64,000 nt of DNA from a bacterium YEK0313 (GTDB lineage Bacteria > Pseudomonadota > Alphaproteobacteria > Rhizobiales > Phreatobacteraceae), in NCBI GenBank assembly GCA_000751295.2, contig CCMO02000002.1:828501-892500 (forward strand). The letters are read 5' to 3'. The notes under the pieces are model-generated. The model was not told where the DNA came from, ran no database searches, and was given only the letters and a program-made list of their open reading frames with translations. Positions 35,959 through 45,260 of the stretch are shown in pieces. A program made the position numbers and the translations under genes. The first letter of the stretch is position 1. Each line of letters opens with the position of its first letter.

Positions 35959-36417
35959 ATGCCATCGAGCTGGACCTCGTCCCTTGCCGCGGCCGCGCTG
36001 ATGTCGCTCCTGCCGGTCGCGGCGGAAGCAGGACCGAAGGAAGAGGCGCAGGCGACGCTCACCGCCTGGGAGGCGGCCTTCAATGCCGGCGATGCCGACG
36101 CCGTCGCGCGATTCTACCTGCCGGACGCGACCGTGCACGGCCTGGTCAGTTCCACACTGATCGTCGGCGAGGACGCGCTGCGCCGCTATTTCGCCGCCCC
36201 CTTGAAGGCGCGCGCCAGGATCGCCTTCGGCGATACCACCCTGCAGGAGCTCGCCGGCGATACGGTTGTGGCGACCGGCTACGAGGAAGCGTCCGCCATG
36301 CTGCCGGACGGACGCGCGATTTCGATCCCCGGGCGCTATACCTTCGTTCTGGTCAGGCGCGACGGCGCCTGGCGCATCGCCCACCAGCACTCGTCGAGCC
36401 GCTTCCGGCCGCAATGA
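35959..36417 (+). CDS. Exported NTF2-like / SgcJ-type protein
   Basis: 152-residue protein: signal peptide (SLAAAALMSLLPVAAEA, cleavage near residue 25) then one NTF2-like cone-shaped domain. Typical elements are EAQATLTAWEAAFNAGDADAVARFYLPDATVHG, here cited in two parts at about residues 31-63, and the closing GRYTFVLVRRDGAWRIAHQHSS. Such DUF4440/SgcJ proteins bind small molecules or act as accessory isomerases; none is predictable here. ATG 35959 fits the signal peptide; it has GGAATTTC upstream. It converges on the penicillin-acylase gene, ending nine bases before it. Confidence 0.8.
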   Translation: MPSSWTSSLAAAALMSLLPVAAEAGPKEEAQATLTAWEAAFNAGDADAVARFYLPDATVHGLVSSTLIVGEDALRRYFAAPLKARARIAFGDTTLQELAGDTVVATGYEEASAMLPDGRAISIPGRYTFVLVRRDGAWRIAHQHSSSRFRPQ

Positions 36418-36426
36418 CGGAGATGG

Positions 36427-38856
36427 TCAGCGCGGCTGGATGGTCAGGATCCCCAGCGCGTCACGCTGGATGTCGGCCCGGCGCGTGCGCATGGGGATGT
36501 AGTCGACCCGCGCCCAGCGGGCCGAAAAATTGCTGTAAAGCGACGAGGTCGGCAGGCCCGACTGGCCGGTCGAGTGGATGAAAACCGACCGCTCGGGGTC
36601 GCCGAGATCGTAGAGCGCCCTGAGGCTCGCCGCATGGCGCGATACGAAGGGCTCCGCGGCATTGCGGATCGTGTGGCGATTGACGTTGACAGCATAGGTG
36701 TCGCCGGGCACGGCAACGCGCACGTCGAAAAAGCGCGCAAGCCCTGACACGCGCGCGAAGGGCCGGTGCTCGGAGCGCGCATCGTGCGCGACGCCCCAGC
36801 GCCATTGCGTGGCGTCGGCTCCATACCGTTTCTCGAGATCGTCGAGGGCAAGCGCCAGCGCCCGCTGCACCAGGCTCTCGCAGGTCACCGGCTCGGCCGA
36901 GCCGCGGCGGTTGCACCAGGCGCCCTGGCCGCTCTGGTTCTCCAGAACCGCCTTCATGAACACCTGGCGCTGATCCCAATAATCGGCAAAGAGGTCCGGT
37001 CCCAGCTCGTCGGCATAGACGAGCCGGGTCAGCTCGCGCATCCAGGCCGTGACGACGAGCGGTTCGGCCCGGTCCGTCGCCATGGTGCCGTCGAAACCGC
37101 GCAGCCGCTCGATCATCGCCCGTTCGCGCGGGCCTGCAGGGGGAGCGGCGAGCAGCAGGGGCAGGAGCTCGCGCACAGCGTTGGAGCGGTGGTCGGCCTG
37201 GATTGCCCGGAAACTGTCCAGGGAATGCTTGTCACGCGCACCGAGCAGCTCGCGGATGCGGTCGGCGCGATGAGGCGAAGCCCATTCATAGGTGAGGAAA
37301 AAAGGATAGCTGTCGGGCACGATGCGCTCGTTGGCGCTGAGCCTGAAGCCTTCGGGCGGATTGAGCGCGCGCGGCAGCGCCTCGAAAGGCACATAGCCCG
37401 CCCAGTCGTAGCGGGCGTCCCAGCCCGGCGCCGGGAACAGGCCGCGCAGATCGTTGTCAGGCTTGCGCACCGGCACGAGGCCCGCGGCGATGAAGCCGAT
37501 ATTGCCGTCGACATCGGCATAGACGATGTTCTGCTGCGGCGACTGGAAATGCCGCACCGCGGCGAGGAACTCGTCCCAGTTGCGCGCCCTGTTGAGCCGC
37601 GCCGCCGCCTGCACGGTCAGATTGTCGGGGTTCAGCGCCGTCCATTTCAGCGCCAGCGCGAAGCCGCGCGGCGCAGCCGAGGTCGCCCCGCGCGAGGCAC
37701 CGTCCGAAATGATCGGCCCGTGCCGGCTGGTGCGCACCGTCATGACATGGTCGGCGCTGCCGCGCACGCGGATGCGCTCCTCCACCTGTTCGAAGCGCTG
37801 CCAGCCGTCGGGCGTCTCGTAGAGATTGGGATCGCGGCCGTCGACGCGCTCGATATAGAGATCCTGGACGTCCGGATTGGTGTTGGTGAAGCCCCAGGCG
37901 ATGCGCTCGTTGCGCCCGAGAATGACGCCCGGCGTGCCTGGCAGCGTCGCGCCGATGACCGTGCCGGACGGCGAGGTGAGCCTAGCGAAATACCAGAGCG
38001 CCGGCGCCGACAGGCCGAGATGCGGATCGTTGGCGAGCAGGGGCCGGCCGGTCTCGCTGCGCGCGCCGGACACGACCCAATTGTTGGAACCGACGCCTTC
38101 GAGGCCGAGGCCGAGCGCGTCGATGGCCGCTGCGGCGCGCCGCGTCTGGTCGCCGAGCTGGCGGTAGAGCGCGGTGTAGTCGGCAAGCGCCGGCCAGGCC
38201 TCGCCCGGATAGGGCGGCAGGATCTCGCCGATCCGCGCCATCGGCATGCCGGCCTGGGCGAGCCTCAGGCGCATGATCTCCGAAGACAGGTTGCCGCCGA
38301 GATCGAGCGCCATCATCAGCGACCAGCCGATCGAATCGATCGGCGACCAGGGCTCCGGTGCCGGCGCACGCAGCAAGTAGAATTCCGGCGGCAGCGGCGC
38401 CCGGCTGGTTTCCAGGAAGGCGTTGACGCCGCGCGAATAGGCGAGCAGCAGCGCGCGGGTCTCGGCATCGAGATTGCGGTAGATCGCCTCCGCCGTGCGG
38501 CGGATGCCGATGGTGCGCAGGAAGCGATCCGTCTCCAGTCCCGGCTCGCCGACGATTTCGGAGAGACGGCCGGCGGCGATGCGCCGGTTCATCTCCAGCT
38601 GCCAGAGCCGGTCCTGGGCATGGGCGAAGCCGAGCGCGGCGACGGCATCGGCCTCGCTCGCGGCGAAGATGTGGGCGACGCCCTCCCTGTCCCGGACGAT
38701 CTCGACCGGCTTGTCGAAGCCGGGCAAGGCGACCGTGCCGGAGATCTGCGGTTCCACCGCGCGCCAGTACCAGACGGCGCTGCCCGCCAGGGTGACCACC
38801 GCCAGAGCCAGAAAAAGCCCCGACCACTTGGCGATCCGAAGGGCGATGCGCATCAT
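36427..38856 (-). CDS. Penicillin acylase family protein (N-terminal nucleophile amidase)
   Basis: 809-residue precursor of an amide hydrolase that splits itself into alpha and beta chains. The N-terminal segment FLALAVVTLAGSAVWYWRAV is a membrane anchor or signal peptide. The alpha chain carries VRDREGVAHIFA and ALGFAHAQDRLWQLEMNRR. The beta chain starts at the catalytic Ser257 in GVGSNNWVVSG, followed by LLANDPHLGL and GVILGRNERIAWGFTN. Later FQSPQQNIVYADVDGNIGF is conserved. Family members include acyl-homoserine-lactone acylases, cephalosporin acylases and aculeacin acylases; which applies is not decidable. Start ATG 38856 has GGAGAGACG upstream; an ATG at 38889 is possible. Confidence 0.88.
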   Translation of the reverse strand: MMRIALRIAKWSGLFLALAVVTLAGSAVWYWRAVEPQISGTVALPGFDKPVEIVRDREGVAHIFAASEADAVAALGFAHAQDRLWQLEMNRRIAAGRLSEIVGEPGLETDRFLRTIGIRRTAEAIYRNLDAETRALLLAYSRGVNAFLETSRAPLPPEFYLLRAPAPEPWSPIDSIGWSLMMALDLGGNLSSEIMRLRLAQAGMPMARIGEILPPYPGEAWPALADYTALYRQLGDQTRRAAAAIDALGLGLEGVGSNNWVVSGARSETGRPLLANDPHLGLSAPALWYFARLTSPSGTVIGATLPGTPGVILGRNERIAWGFTNTNPDVQDLYIERVDGRDPNLYETPDGWQRFEQVEERIRVRGSADHVMTVRTSRHGPIISDGASRGATSAAPRGFALALKWTALNPDNLTVQAAARLNRARNWDEFLAAVRHFQSPQQNIVYADVDGNIGFIAAGLVPVRKPDNDLRGLFPAPGWDARYDWAGYVPFEALPRALNPPEGFRLSANERIVPDSYPFFLTYEWASPHRADRIRELLGARDKHSLDSFRAIQADHRSNAVRELLPLLLAAPPAGPRERAMIERLRGFDGTMATDRAEPLVVTAWMRELTRLVYADELGPDLFADYWDQRQVFMKAVLENQSGQGAWCNRRGSAEPVTCESLVQRALALALDDLEKRYGADATQWRWGVAHDARSEHRPFARVSGLARFFDVRVAVPGDTYAVNVNRHTIRNAAEPFVSRHAASLRALYDLGDPERSVFIHSTGQSGLPTSSLYSNFSARWARVDYIPMRTRRADIQRDALGILTIQPR

Positions 38857-38940
38857 CTGACGTCTCTCCGCAGGAGCGGAGTTGACCATTGCGCCCGGCG
38901 GCCGGCAAGTCGCCGGACGCGTCCGAGCCCGATCATTTTT

Positions 38941-39843
38941 TCATCGGCCGCGGCGCATGGTCAGCGTGACCCAGCCCTCGATGAGCTGGCGCGAGACGAG
39001 CCTCAGGCCACGCGCGCGATAGGCCGAGATGACCATGTTGGCATGGGGCGGAATGATGCCCGACAGCACCACCGTGCCGCCCGGCGCGACCAGCCGGACG
39101 AGATCGGTCGAGAGGCCGACGAGCGGGCGCGGCAGGATGTTGGCCAGCACCAGATCGTAAGGCGCGCCGTTGCGGAAACGGGCGTCCTTGAGGCCTGCGG
39201 CGTGAATGGCGTGGATGTAGGTGCGCGCCCGGTTCAGCACGGCATTGTCGCGCGTGGCGGCAACCGAGACGGGGTCGATGTCAGAGGCGAGCACAGCGAC
39301 GCGATGGCGCAGGCCGGCGGCAATGGCGAGCACGCCGGTGCCGGTGCCGACGTCGAGCGGCCGGAAGGCGCGGCGCTGCTTGGCCAGCGCGTCGATCGCC
39401 CGAAGGCAGCCGAGCGTCGTGCCGTGATGGCCGGTGCCAAAGGCGAGCGCCGCCTCGATCTCGATCGGAATGGCATTGACCGCGACCTGGTCGCGGTCGT
39501 GGGAGCCATAGACGGTGAAGCGGCCGGCAACCACGGGTTTGAGCCCGTCGAGCGAGGTGCGCACCCAGTCCTTGCTCTCGATGGCATGGAAGGTGACGCT
39601 CGCCGCCACCGCCTCGCCCGCCACCACCCGGACAAGTTCGCGCACGGCCGCTTCGTCCGGCGCCTCGCGGAAGAACACCTCGACCAGCCAGATCTGGCCA
39701 TCCGGCGCCTCGAAGGCGGCGACGGCGGTTTCGGCCGGGTCGAAGCTCTCGGAAATGATGTCGCCGACGCGCCGGGCGGCGCGCTCCGAGGTTTCGACAC
39801 GCATCAGGTGGGTGGGCGAGGTCGGGTGCAGGCCTTCGAGCAT
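38941..39843 (-). CDS. prmA: Ribosomal protein L11 methyltransferase
   Basis: 300-residue SAM-dependent enzyme that trimethylates ribosomal protein L11. The pattern LAFGTGHHGTTLGCLRAID followed by LDVGTGTGVLAIAAGLRH (SAM motif I), ASDIDPVSVAATRDNA and VLANILPRPLVGL (the NPP-like catalytic region) is diagnostic for PrmA. The protein ends TLTMRRGR. Length is standard for alphaproteobacterial PrmA. ATG 39843 is preceded by GAAG on its strand. It lies 84 bases upstream of the acylase gene on the same strand. Confidence 0.93.
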   Translation of the reverse strand: MLEGLHPTSPTHLMRVETSERAARRVGDIISESFDPAETAVAAFEAPDGQIWLVEVFFREAPDEAAVRELVRVVAGEAVAASVTFHAIESKDWVRTSLDGLKPVVAGRFTVYGSHDRDQVAVNAIPIEIEAALAFGTGHHGTTLGCLRAIDALAKQRRAFRPLDVGTGTGVLAIAAGLRHRVAVLASDIDPVSVAATRDNAVLNRARTYIHAIHAAGLKDARFRNGAPYDLVLANILPRPLVGLSTDLVRLVAPGGTVVLSGIIPPHANMVISAYRARGLRLVSRQLIEGWVTLTMRRGR

Positions 39844-39901
39844 GGCGCTTCTTAGTCGCCTGCGGCGGACCTGTCACCTCACGTGACGGCAGGCCAGCCC
39901 G

Positions 39902-40198
39902 CTACTCGGCAGCGATCCGATGCGGCGGCGGATCGAATGGGATCAAGGCGATGATATGGTTTGCCACGTCGTCCGCATGCGCCGGATCGGCCTTGATCTC
40001 GGCGAGCGAGCGCGGCTGCGGCAATGATCGTCCTTCGCTGACGAAGTCTTCGAGATAGAACGCGACCGCCTCGCGCGCGTTCAGCATGGCCTCCTCGACC
40101 GTATCACCGGCCGAGAAGCAGCCCGGCAGATCCGGAAACCAGAGGCCGACAGCCTGGTCCGGCCCTGCATCCTCGACGATCGCGAGATAGTGGATCAT
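39902..40198 (-). CDS. hicB: HicB-family antitoxin
   Basis: 98-residue antitoxin with the partial-RNase-H fold of HicB: MIHYLAIVEDAG, then GLWFPDLPGCFSAGDTVEEAM and a helix NAREAVAFYLEDF. The C-terminal part (DDVANHIIALIPFD) differs from the DNA-binding arms of HicB proteins with a clear helix-turn-helix, so it is of the short type. ATG 40198 is preferred; a TTG at 40216, two bases after the toxin stop, would add six residues. It lies downstream of hicA on the same strand. Confidence 0.85.
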   Translation of the reverse strand: MIHYLAIVEDAGPDQAVGLWFPDLPGCFSAGDTVEEAMLNAREAVAFYLEDFVSEGRSLPQPRSLAEIKADPAHADDVANHIIALIPFDPPPHRIAAE

Positions 40199-40218
40199 GG
40201 GTCGATGATGCGCCAAGG

Positions 40219-40413
40219 TCAGTCCCGCGTCCAGCCGACCGCCTTGTAGATCTTGTCGACGAGCCCCTTTCCGAGATCCTTCTTCGGATGAGGCACGACA
40301 ACGATCTTACCGCTCGCTGGATGCCGAAATTTACGATGCGAGCCCTTCCCGCCAACCAGCACCCAACCGTCCAGCTCGAGACGGCGGATGATGTCGCGAC
40401 TGCTGCGCAGCAT
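40219..40413 (-). CDS. hicA: HicA-family mRNA interferase toxin
   Basis: 64-residue dsRBD-like toxin that cleaves mRNA when not bound by HicB. The catalytic-type His is in GGKGSHRKFRHP, and further signatures are LELDGWVLVGG and PHPKKDLGKGLVDKIYKAVG. Toxin-first gene order with HicB following is the canonical arrangement. ATG 40413 is fixed by MLRSSRDI. The frame ends in TGA 20 bases before the HicB ATG. Confidence 0.88.
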   Translation of the reverse strand: MLRSSRDIIRRLELDGWVLVGGKGSHRKFRHPASGKIVVVPHPKKDLGKGLVDKIYKAVGWTRD

Positions 40414-40452
40414 GGTTGGTCCTCGAATCGATGGGTGCCAACCAATAGACTA

Positions 40453-40480
40453 CTCTCAATTCTGCGGTCAGATCTGAGAG
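40453..40480. promoter_or_regulatory. Inverted repeat upstream of hicAB
   Basis: CTCTCA (40453-40458) and TGAGAG (40475-40480) form an inverted pair 16 bases apart, with the palindrome CAGATCTG inside the right arm region. It lies about 40-65 bases before the hicA ATG (minus strand) in an AT-richer stretch that also separates the uvrD-type gene end at 40572. It is a possible operator, but short arms make this tentative. Confidence 0.35.
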
Positions 40481-40571
40481 GTAAAGGGATCCGTTTATGT
40501 GAGGACAAAAACCCGAGCGCAATCAATCTTCGGCGCAGATGTATTGTACGCTGCAATCCTCGATTACCCGC

Positions 40572-43007
40572 TCACGCCGCCTCGACGAAGCTGTCGACGA
40601 CCTTCTTCTCGCCGGCCTTGTCGAACTGCACGGTGAGCTTGTTGCCGTCGGCCGCGACCACCTCGCCATAGCCGAACTTCAGGTGGAACACCCGGTCGCC
40701 GACCTTGTGGCGCGACGGCTCGCCCGTCGACTTGGCGATGAGCTCGCCCTCGATCGTGCGGCCGCGGCCGCCGCGCTCGGTGAGGCGGCCCTGGAAGCCG
40801 CCGCGCCCCTCGGCGAAGGTCGAGCCGAAGGCCTGGCTGCCGGAACGGCCGGTGAAGCGGCCGGCGGCATCGGCCAGCGTCTTCTGCGCCTGGGCGCGCT
40901 GCCAGCCGGGTGTCGCATAGGTCGACGCGAAGGAGCCGACCTTGTCGAACCGGCTCTCGCCGAAGCCGCCGCGGCCCATGCCGCCATAACCCGACGTGCC
41001 GAGGCCCTCGGCGATGGTCACGTGGTTCTCGGGCAGCTCGTTGACGAAGCGGCTCGGCACCGTCGACTGCCAGAGGCCGTGAATGCGCCGGTTGCCGGCG
41101 AAATAGATGCGCGCATTGCGGCGGGCGCGGGTGATACCGACATAGGCGAGCCGGCGCTCTTCCTCGAGGCCGGCCCGGCCGCTTTCGTCGAGCGAGCGCT
41201 GGTGCGGGAACAGCCCTTCCTCCCAGCCGGGCAGGAAAACGGTCTCGAACTCGAGGCCCTTGGCCGAATGCAGCGTCATGATCGAGACGGCATCCTCGCT
41301 CTCGGCATCGCCGCGCGCGTCGGTGACGAGCGCGATATGTTCGAGGAAGCCGCCGAGGTTTTCGAACTCCTCCATCGAGCGGACGAGTTCCTTCAGGTTT
41401 TCGAGCCGCCCGGCCGCTTCCGCCGTGCGGTCCTTCTGCCACATCTCGGTATAGCCGCTCTCGTCCAGCACCAGTTCGGCGAGCTCCTGGTGCGGCAGCG
41501 CATCGAGCTTGGCCGACCAGCCGTCGAAGGCCTCGATCAGGCCCTTCAGCGCGTTGCGGGCCTTGGGCTTCAGCTCCTCGGTCTCGGTGAGGACGCGCGC
41601 CGCCTGCATCAGCGGCACGTTGCCCGCCCGGGCATGGTCGTGCAGGAGCTGCAGCGTCGCGTCGCCCAGGCCTCGCTTCGGCGTGTTGACGATGCGCTCG
41701 AAGGCGAGATCGTCGGAGGGTTGCGCGACGCAGCGCAGATAGGCGAGCGCATCGCGGATCTCGAGCCGCTCATAGAACCGCGGACCGCCGATGACACGAT
41801 AGGGCAGGCCGATCGTGATGAAACGGTCCTCGAACTCGCGCATCTGGAACGAGGCGCGCACCAGGATGGCGATCTCGTTCAGGGCATGGCCCTGGCGCTG
41901 CAGTTGCTCGATCTCCTCGCCGATCGAGCGGGCCTCCTCTTCCGAATCCCAGACCGAAGTCAGGGTCGGACGGGCGCCGTCCTCGCCGTCGGTGAACAGC
42001 GTCTTGCCGAGGCGGCCCTCGTTATGGGCGATGAGATGGGAGGCGGCGGCCAGGATATGGCCAGTCGAGCGGTAGTTGCGCTCGAGCCGGATGACGGTCG
42101 CGCCGGGAAAATCCTTGTCGAAGCGCAGGATGTTGTCGACCTCGGCGCCGCGCCAGCCATAGATCGACTGGTCGTCGTCGCCGACGCAGCAGATGTTCTG
42201 CGGCCGGCCTTCCTGGCGCTGGGCCAGCAGCCGCAGCCAGAGATACTGGGCGACATTGGTGTCCTGGTACTCGTCGACCAGGATGAACTTGAAGCGCTGC
42301 TGATACTGCGCGAGCACGTCGGCATGCTCGCGGAACAGCCGGATGGTCTCCAGCAGAAGATCGCCGAAATCGACGGCGTTCAGCACCTTCAGCCGGTCCT
42401 GATAGTCGGTATAGAGCTTGAGGCCGAGCCCGTTGGCATAGGCCCCGGCTTCGCCCGCCGGCACCTTGTCGGGGGTCAGCGCCCGGTTCTTCCAGCCGTC
42501 GATGGCACCGGCCAGCACCCGCGCCGGCCAGCGCTTCTCGTCGATGTTTTCGGCCTGGATGAGCTGGCGCAGCAGGCGGATCTGATCGTCGGTGTCGAGA
42601 ATGGTGAAACCCGGCTTCAGCCCGACCAGCTCGGCATGGCGCCTGAGGATCTTGACGCCGGTCGCATGGAAGGTGCCGAGCCAGGGCATGCCTTCCACCG
42701 CCTCGCCGACGAGCTGGCCGATGCGCTCCTTCATCTCGCGCGCGGCCTTGTTGGTGAAGGTCACCGCCAGGATCTCGCTCGGAAAGGCGCGCCGGCTCGC
42801 CAGGATATGGGCGATGCGGGTGGTCAGGACGCGCGTCTTGCCGGTTCCCGCGCCGGCCAGCACCAGAACCGGGCCGTCGATCGTTTCGACCGCCGCCCGC
42901 TGCTCCGGGTTGAGATTGGCCAGATAACCTGCCGCGGCCTGTCCGCCGCGCGCAGCCATCGCCCGTTCGGCAAGGCTCGGCTGGCTGGTGGTCTCGCGGT
43001 CTGCCAT
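40572..43007 (-). CDS. uvrD: UvrD/PcrA-family ATP-dependent DNA helicase
   Basis: 811-residue superfamily 1A helicase acting 3'-to-5' in nucleotide excision and mismatch repair. Q motif LNPEQRAAVETIDGP near residue 32, Walker A GAGTGKT (52-58), motif II LVDEYQDTN, motif III GDDDQSIYGWRGA, motif IV LERNYRS, motif V TLHSAKGLEFETVFLPG and motif VI YVGITRARR are all present. The C-terminus (HKVGDRVFHLKFGYGEVV) is the Tudor-like UvrD tail that binds RNA polymerase. The start MADRETTSQ is normal. The neighbours do not suggest an operon. Confidence 0.95.
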   Translation of the reverse strand: MADRETTSQPSLAERAMAARGGQAAAGYLANLNPEQRAAVETIDGPVLVLAGAGTGKTRVLTTRIAHILASRRAFPSEILAVTFTNKAAREMKERIGQLVGEAVEGMPWLGTFHATGVKILRRHAELVGLKPGFTILDTDDQIRLLRQLIQAENIDEKRWPARVLAGAIDGWKNRALTPDKVPAGEAGAYANGLGLKLYTDYQDRLKVLNAVDFGDLLLETIRLFREHADVLAQYQQRFKFILVDEYQDTNVAQYLWLRLLAQRQEGRPQNICCVGDDDQSIYGWRGAEVDNILRFDKDFPGATVIRLERNYRSTGHILAAASHLIAHNEGRLGKTLFTDGEDGARPTLTSVWDSEEEARSIGEEIEQLQRQGHALNEIAILVRASFQMREFEDRFITIGLPYRVIGGPRFYERLEIRDALAYLRCVAQPSDDLAFERIVNTPKRGLGDATLQLLHDHARAGNVPLMQAARVLTETEELKPKARNALKGLIEAFDGWSAKLDALPHQELAELVLDESGYTEMWQKDRTAEAAGRLENLKELVRSMEEFENLGGFLEHIALVTDARGDAESEDAVSIMTLHSAKGLEFETVFLPGWEEGLFPHQRSLDESGRAGLEEERRLAYVGITRARRNARIYFAGNRRIHGLWQSTVPSRFVNELPENHVTIAEGLGTSGYGGMGRGGFGESRFDKVGSFASTYATPGWQRAQAQKTLADAAGRFTGRSGSQAFGSTFAEGRGGFQGRLTERGGRGRTIEGELIAKSTGEPSRHKVGDRVFHLKFGYGEVVAADGNKLTVQFDKAGEKKVVDSFVEAA

Positions 43008-43085
43008 GGCGCGTAAAGGGCTCCGATTCGGTTCGCCCTCAAAATGGGCTTTTTGGCGCGGGAATCAAACCCGCCCGACATGGAG

Positions 43086-43113
43086 AAAAAAGGGCCGGCG
43101 CGAACGCCGGCCC
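43086..43113 (-). terminator. Intrinsic terminator of the L,D-transpeptidase gene
   Basis: Read on the minus strand, a 9-bp perfect stem GGGCCGGCG / CGCCGGCCC with a TTCG tetraloop is followed by six T residues (complement of A43086-43091). It lies 35 bases downstream of the L,D-transpeptidase stop and before the uvrD-type gene, so that gene is transcribed separately. Confidence 0.92.
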
Positions 43114-43147
43114 TCCCCCTTCGCTCCCCAGAACAATCCTGTCGGCG

Positions 43148-43771
43148 TCAGCGCATGACCACGACGCGCGTGCCGACGCGCACGCGGCCATAGAGATCCG
43201 TGACGTCGTCATTGGTCATGCGGAAGCAGCCCGAGGACACCGCCGTGCCGATCGTATGCGGCTCATTGGAGCCGTGGATGCGGTAGAGCGACGAGCCGAG
43301 ATAGAGGGCGCGCGCGCCAAGCGGATTGTCCGGGCCGCCGGCCATGAAGCGCGGCAGGTCGGGCCGGCGCCGCAGCATCTGCGCGGGCGGGCGCCAGTCC
43401 GGCCACTCGGCCTTGCGGGTGATCGACTTGACGCCGGCCCAGGTGAAGCCGGGGCGGCCGACACCGATGCCGTAGCGGATGGCGGTACCGCCGGCCTGGA
43501 CCAGGTAGAGCCTGCGTTCCTGGGTGGAGATGACCACCGTGCCCGGCGCGTGGCCGCCATGATAGGCGACCGTCTCGCGCGGCACGGGATTGGCGCCGAC
43601 GCGCGGCCCGCCATCGGTGCGCGGTGCCGCACGCATGGGCTGCCCCGTGGCCGGGTCGTACATCACCTGCTGGGATGCCTGGTTGCCGAAGAAGAGGAAC
43701 TGCGCCTGAGCCGACGAAGCCGTCAGCAGAACTGTCGTCGCCGCAGCGAGGACGGGAAGGATGCGCCGCAT
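43148..43771 (-). CDS. L,D-transpeptidase (YkuD domain)
   Basis: 207-residue exported enzyme that makes 3-3 peptidoglycan crosslinks or attaches proteins to the wall. A signal peptide (MRRILPVLAAATTVLLTASS, cleavage near AQAQ) leads to a Pro/Gly linker, then a YkuD domain. The catalytic signature is RIHGSNEPHTIGTAVSSGCFRM, with Cys182 as nucleophile and the HG pair 14-16 residues earlier. Upstream motif GTVVISTQERRLYLVQAGG opens the domain. ATG 43771 is chosen by the signal peptide; the frame is open further upstream. A clear terminator follows. Confidence 0.92.
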   Translation of the reverse strand: MRRILPVLAAATTVLLTASSAQAQFLFFGNQASQQVMYDPATGQPMRAAPRTDGGPRVGANPVPRETVAYHGGHAPGTVVISTQERRLYLVQAGGTAIRYGIGVGRPGFTWAGVKSITRKAEWPDWRPPAQMLRRRPDLPRFMAGGPDNPLGARALYLGSSLYRIHGSNEPHTIGTAVSSGCFRMTNDDVTDLYGRVRVGTRVVVMR

Positions 43772-44276
43772 GGATGGCACCTTGGACCTGTTGAGATAAG
43801 CGCTGAGGGAGAAGGAGCCCGTCCGGGCCCGGATCGTGGAGCACCGCTCAAAGCACCAAGCGGCACGGATGCGTTGCTGTGCAATCAGGCGCGCAGTTCC
43901 TCCCGGCAGGCGATTCGCCACGTTTCCGCCATGACTGTGGCTGGTCGGCGTCAACTTTCCAAGCGGTGCAAACCCGTAGGAAGGCTGAATTTTTGCACTG
44001 CGCCGATGATTTCACCGCAACGTGATTGCGGCGGCCCGGGGGCAAACGCCCCTGCGTCCCGCCATGCCTGCCGCGGCCATGCCCTGCATCCCGGCTCCGG
44101 CCGCACGAGCGGCTGGGAAGCACGGGACGGGAGGCTTTTAGGAAGGCTTCATGTCGCTTTGATTTCGCGCTCCGCTCGCCGCCTGCGACCGAGATGAAAC
44201 AAAGGCCGCCGGCACCCGACCGGATCGCTGCCGTGCGGCTCTCGCAATTGCCGGCCGGACGCGCCATATAGCGGCG
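43772..44276. promoter_or_regulatory. Divergent intergenic region between L,D-transpeptidase and hslO
   Basis: 505 bases without a recognised gene. Two inverted repeats are visible: CCGCAA-CGTGA-TTGCGG (44015-44031) and a short GGGGC-AAAC-GCCCC stem (44039-44052). Neither is followed by a T-run. The open frames crossing it have shadow-type composition. Both flanking genes must have their promoters here, but I cannot place them with confidence. Confidence 0.4.
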
Positions 44277-45248
44277 ATGGCTACTGTTCCCGATCTCACC
44301 CACGGGGCCGACGACATCGTCGTGCCCTTCCATGTCGATGCGCTCGACCTGCGCGGCCGTCTCGCCCGGCTCGGCCGGTCGGCCACCACCATTGTCGACC
44401 GGCACGGCTATCCGCCGGAAGTCTCGCGGCTGGTCGCGGAAGCGACCGCGCTGACCGTGCTGCTCGGCTCCGGACTGAAGTTCGACGGCCGGCTGATCCT
44501 GCAGGCGCAGACCGATGGTCCGGTCCACATGGTAGTGGTGGACATCGCGACCCCCGACAAGGTGCGCGCGCTCGCCCGGTTCGATGCCGAGCGGGTCGCT
44601 GCCGCCATTGCCGCCGGCAAGGCCGATCCGGCGAGCCTGCTCGGCGCGGGACAGCTCGTGATGACCATCGACCAGGGTGCCGAGATGCAGCGCTACCAGG
44701 GTATCGTGGCGCTCGAGGGCCAGGGGCTGGAACAGGCGGCCGACCAGTATTTCCGCCAGTCGGAGCAGGTCGAGACGCGGGTGCGCCTCGCCGCGGCCGA
44801 GGAATTCGTGCCAGGCCCGGATGGCCCGCAGCGCGCCTGGCGCGCCGGCGGCCTCCTGGTGCAGCACCTGCCGCCGGCCGGTGGCGCGCCGCGCGATCTT
44901 GCGCCGGGCGATGCCCCGGAAGGCCTCGCCTTGCCGGAGCCGCACGAAGCCTGGATCGAAGCGCGGGCGCTGGTCGATACGATCGAAGACGACGAACTGG
45001 TCGACCGCACCCTTTCACCCGAAAGGCTGCTCTACCGGCTGTTCCACGAGCGCGGCGTGCGCGTCTTCGACAGCCAGCCGGTGACCGAGCACTGTACCTG
45101 CTCGCGCGACAAGATCGAAGGCATCGTCCGCAGCTTCACGCGCGAGGAGCGCCACGACATGATCGAGAACGGCGCGATCACGGTCACCTGCGAATACTGC
45201 TCGAGCAGCTACCGCTTCGTGCCGGCCGAATTCGACCCGGTCCAATAG
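44277..45248 (+). CDS. hslO: Redox-regulated molecular chaperone Hsp33
   Basis: 323-residue chaperone activated by oxidation. The N-terminal chaperone domain reads PFHVDALDLRGRLARLG and LLGSGLKFDGRLILQAQTDGP. The C-terminal redox switch has the four zinc-binding cysteines in the expected pattern, HCTC (Cys273, Cys275) and CEYC (Cys305, Cys308), 29 residues apart. Oxidation there releases zinc and unfolds the linker. ATG 44277 has no strong ribosome site but the protein begins normally. It converges on the thioesterase gene, 12 bases away. Confidence 0.93.
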   Translation: MATVPDLTHGADDIVVPFHVDALDLRGRLARLGRSATTIVDRHGYPPEVSRLVAEATALTVLLGSGLKFDGRLILQAQTDGPVHMVVVDIATPDKVRALARFDAERVAAAIAAGKADPASLLGAGQLVMTIDQGAEMQRYQGIVALEGQGLEQAADQYFRQSEQVETRVRLAAAEEFVPGPDGPQRAWRAGGLLVQHLPPAGGAPRDLAPGDAPEGLALPEPHEAWIEARALVDTIEDDELVDRTLSPERLLYRLFHERGVRVFDSQPVTEHCTCSRDKIEGIVRSFTREERHDMIENGAITVTCEYCSSSYRFVPAEFDPVQ

Positions 45249-45260
45249 GCCGGCCAGCCG

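Noticed and set aside
36766..39855. 1029-codon open frame on the plus strand
   Set aside because: It is antisense to the acylase and prmA genes, and its Arg/Gly/His/Asp-rich composition is typical of the GC-rich shadow frame.
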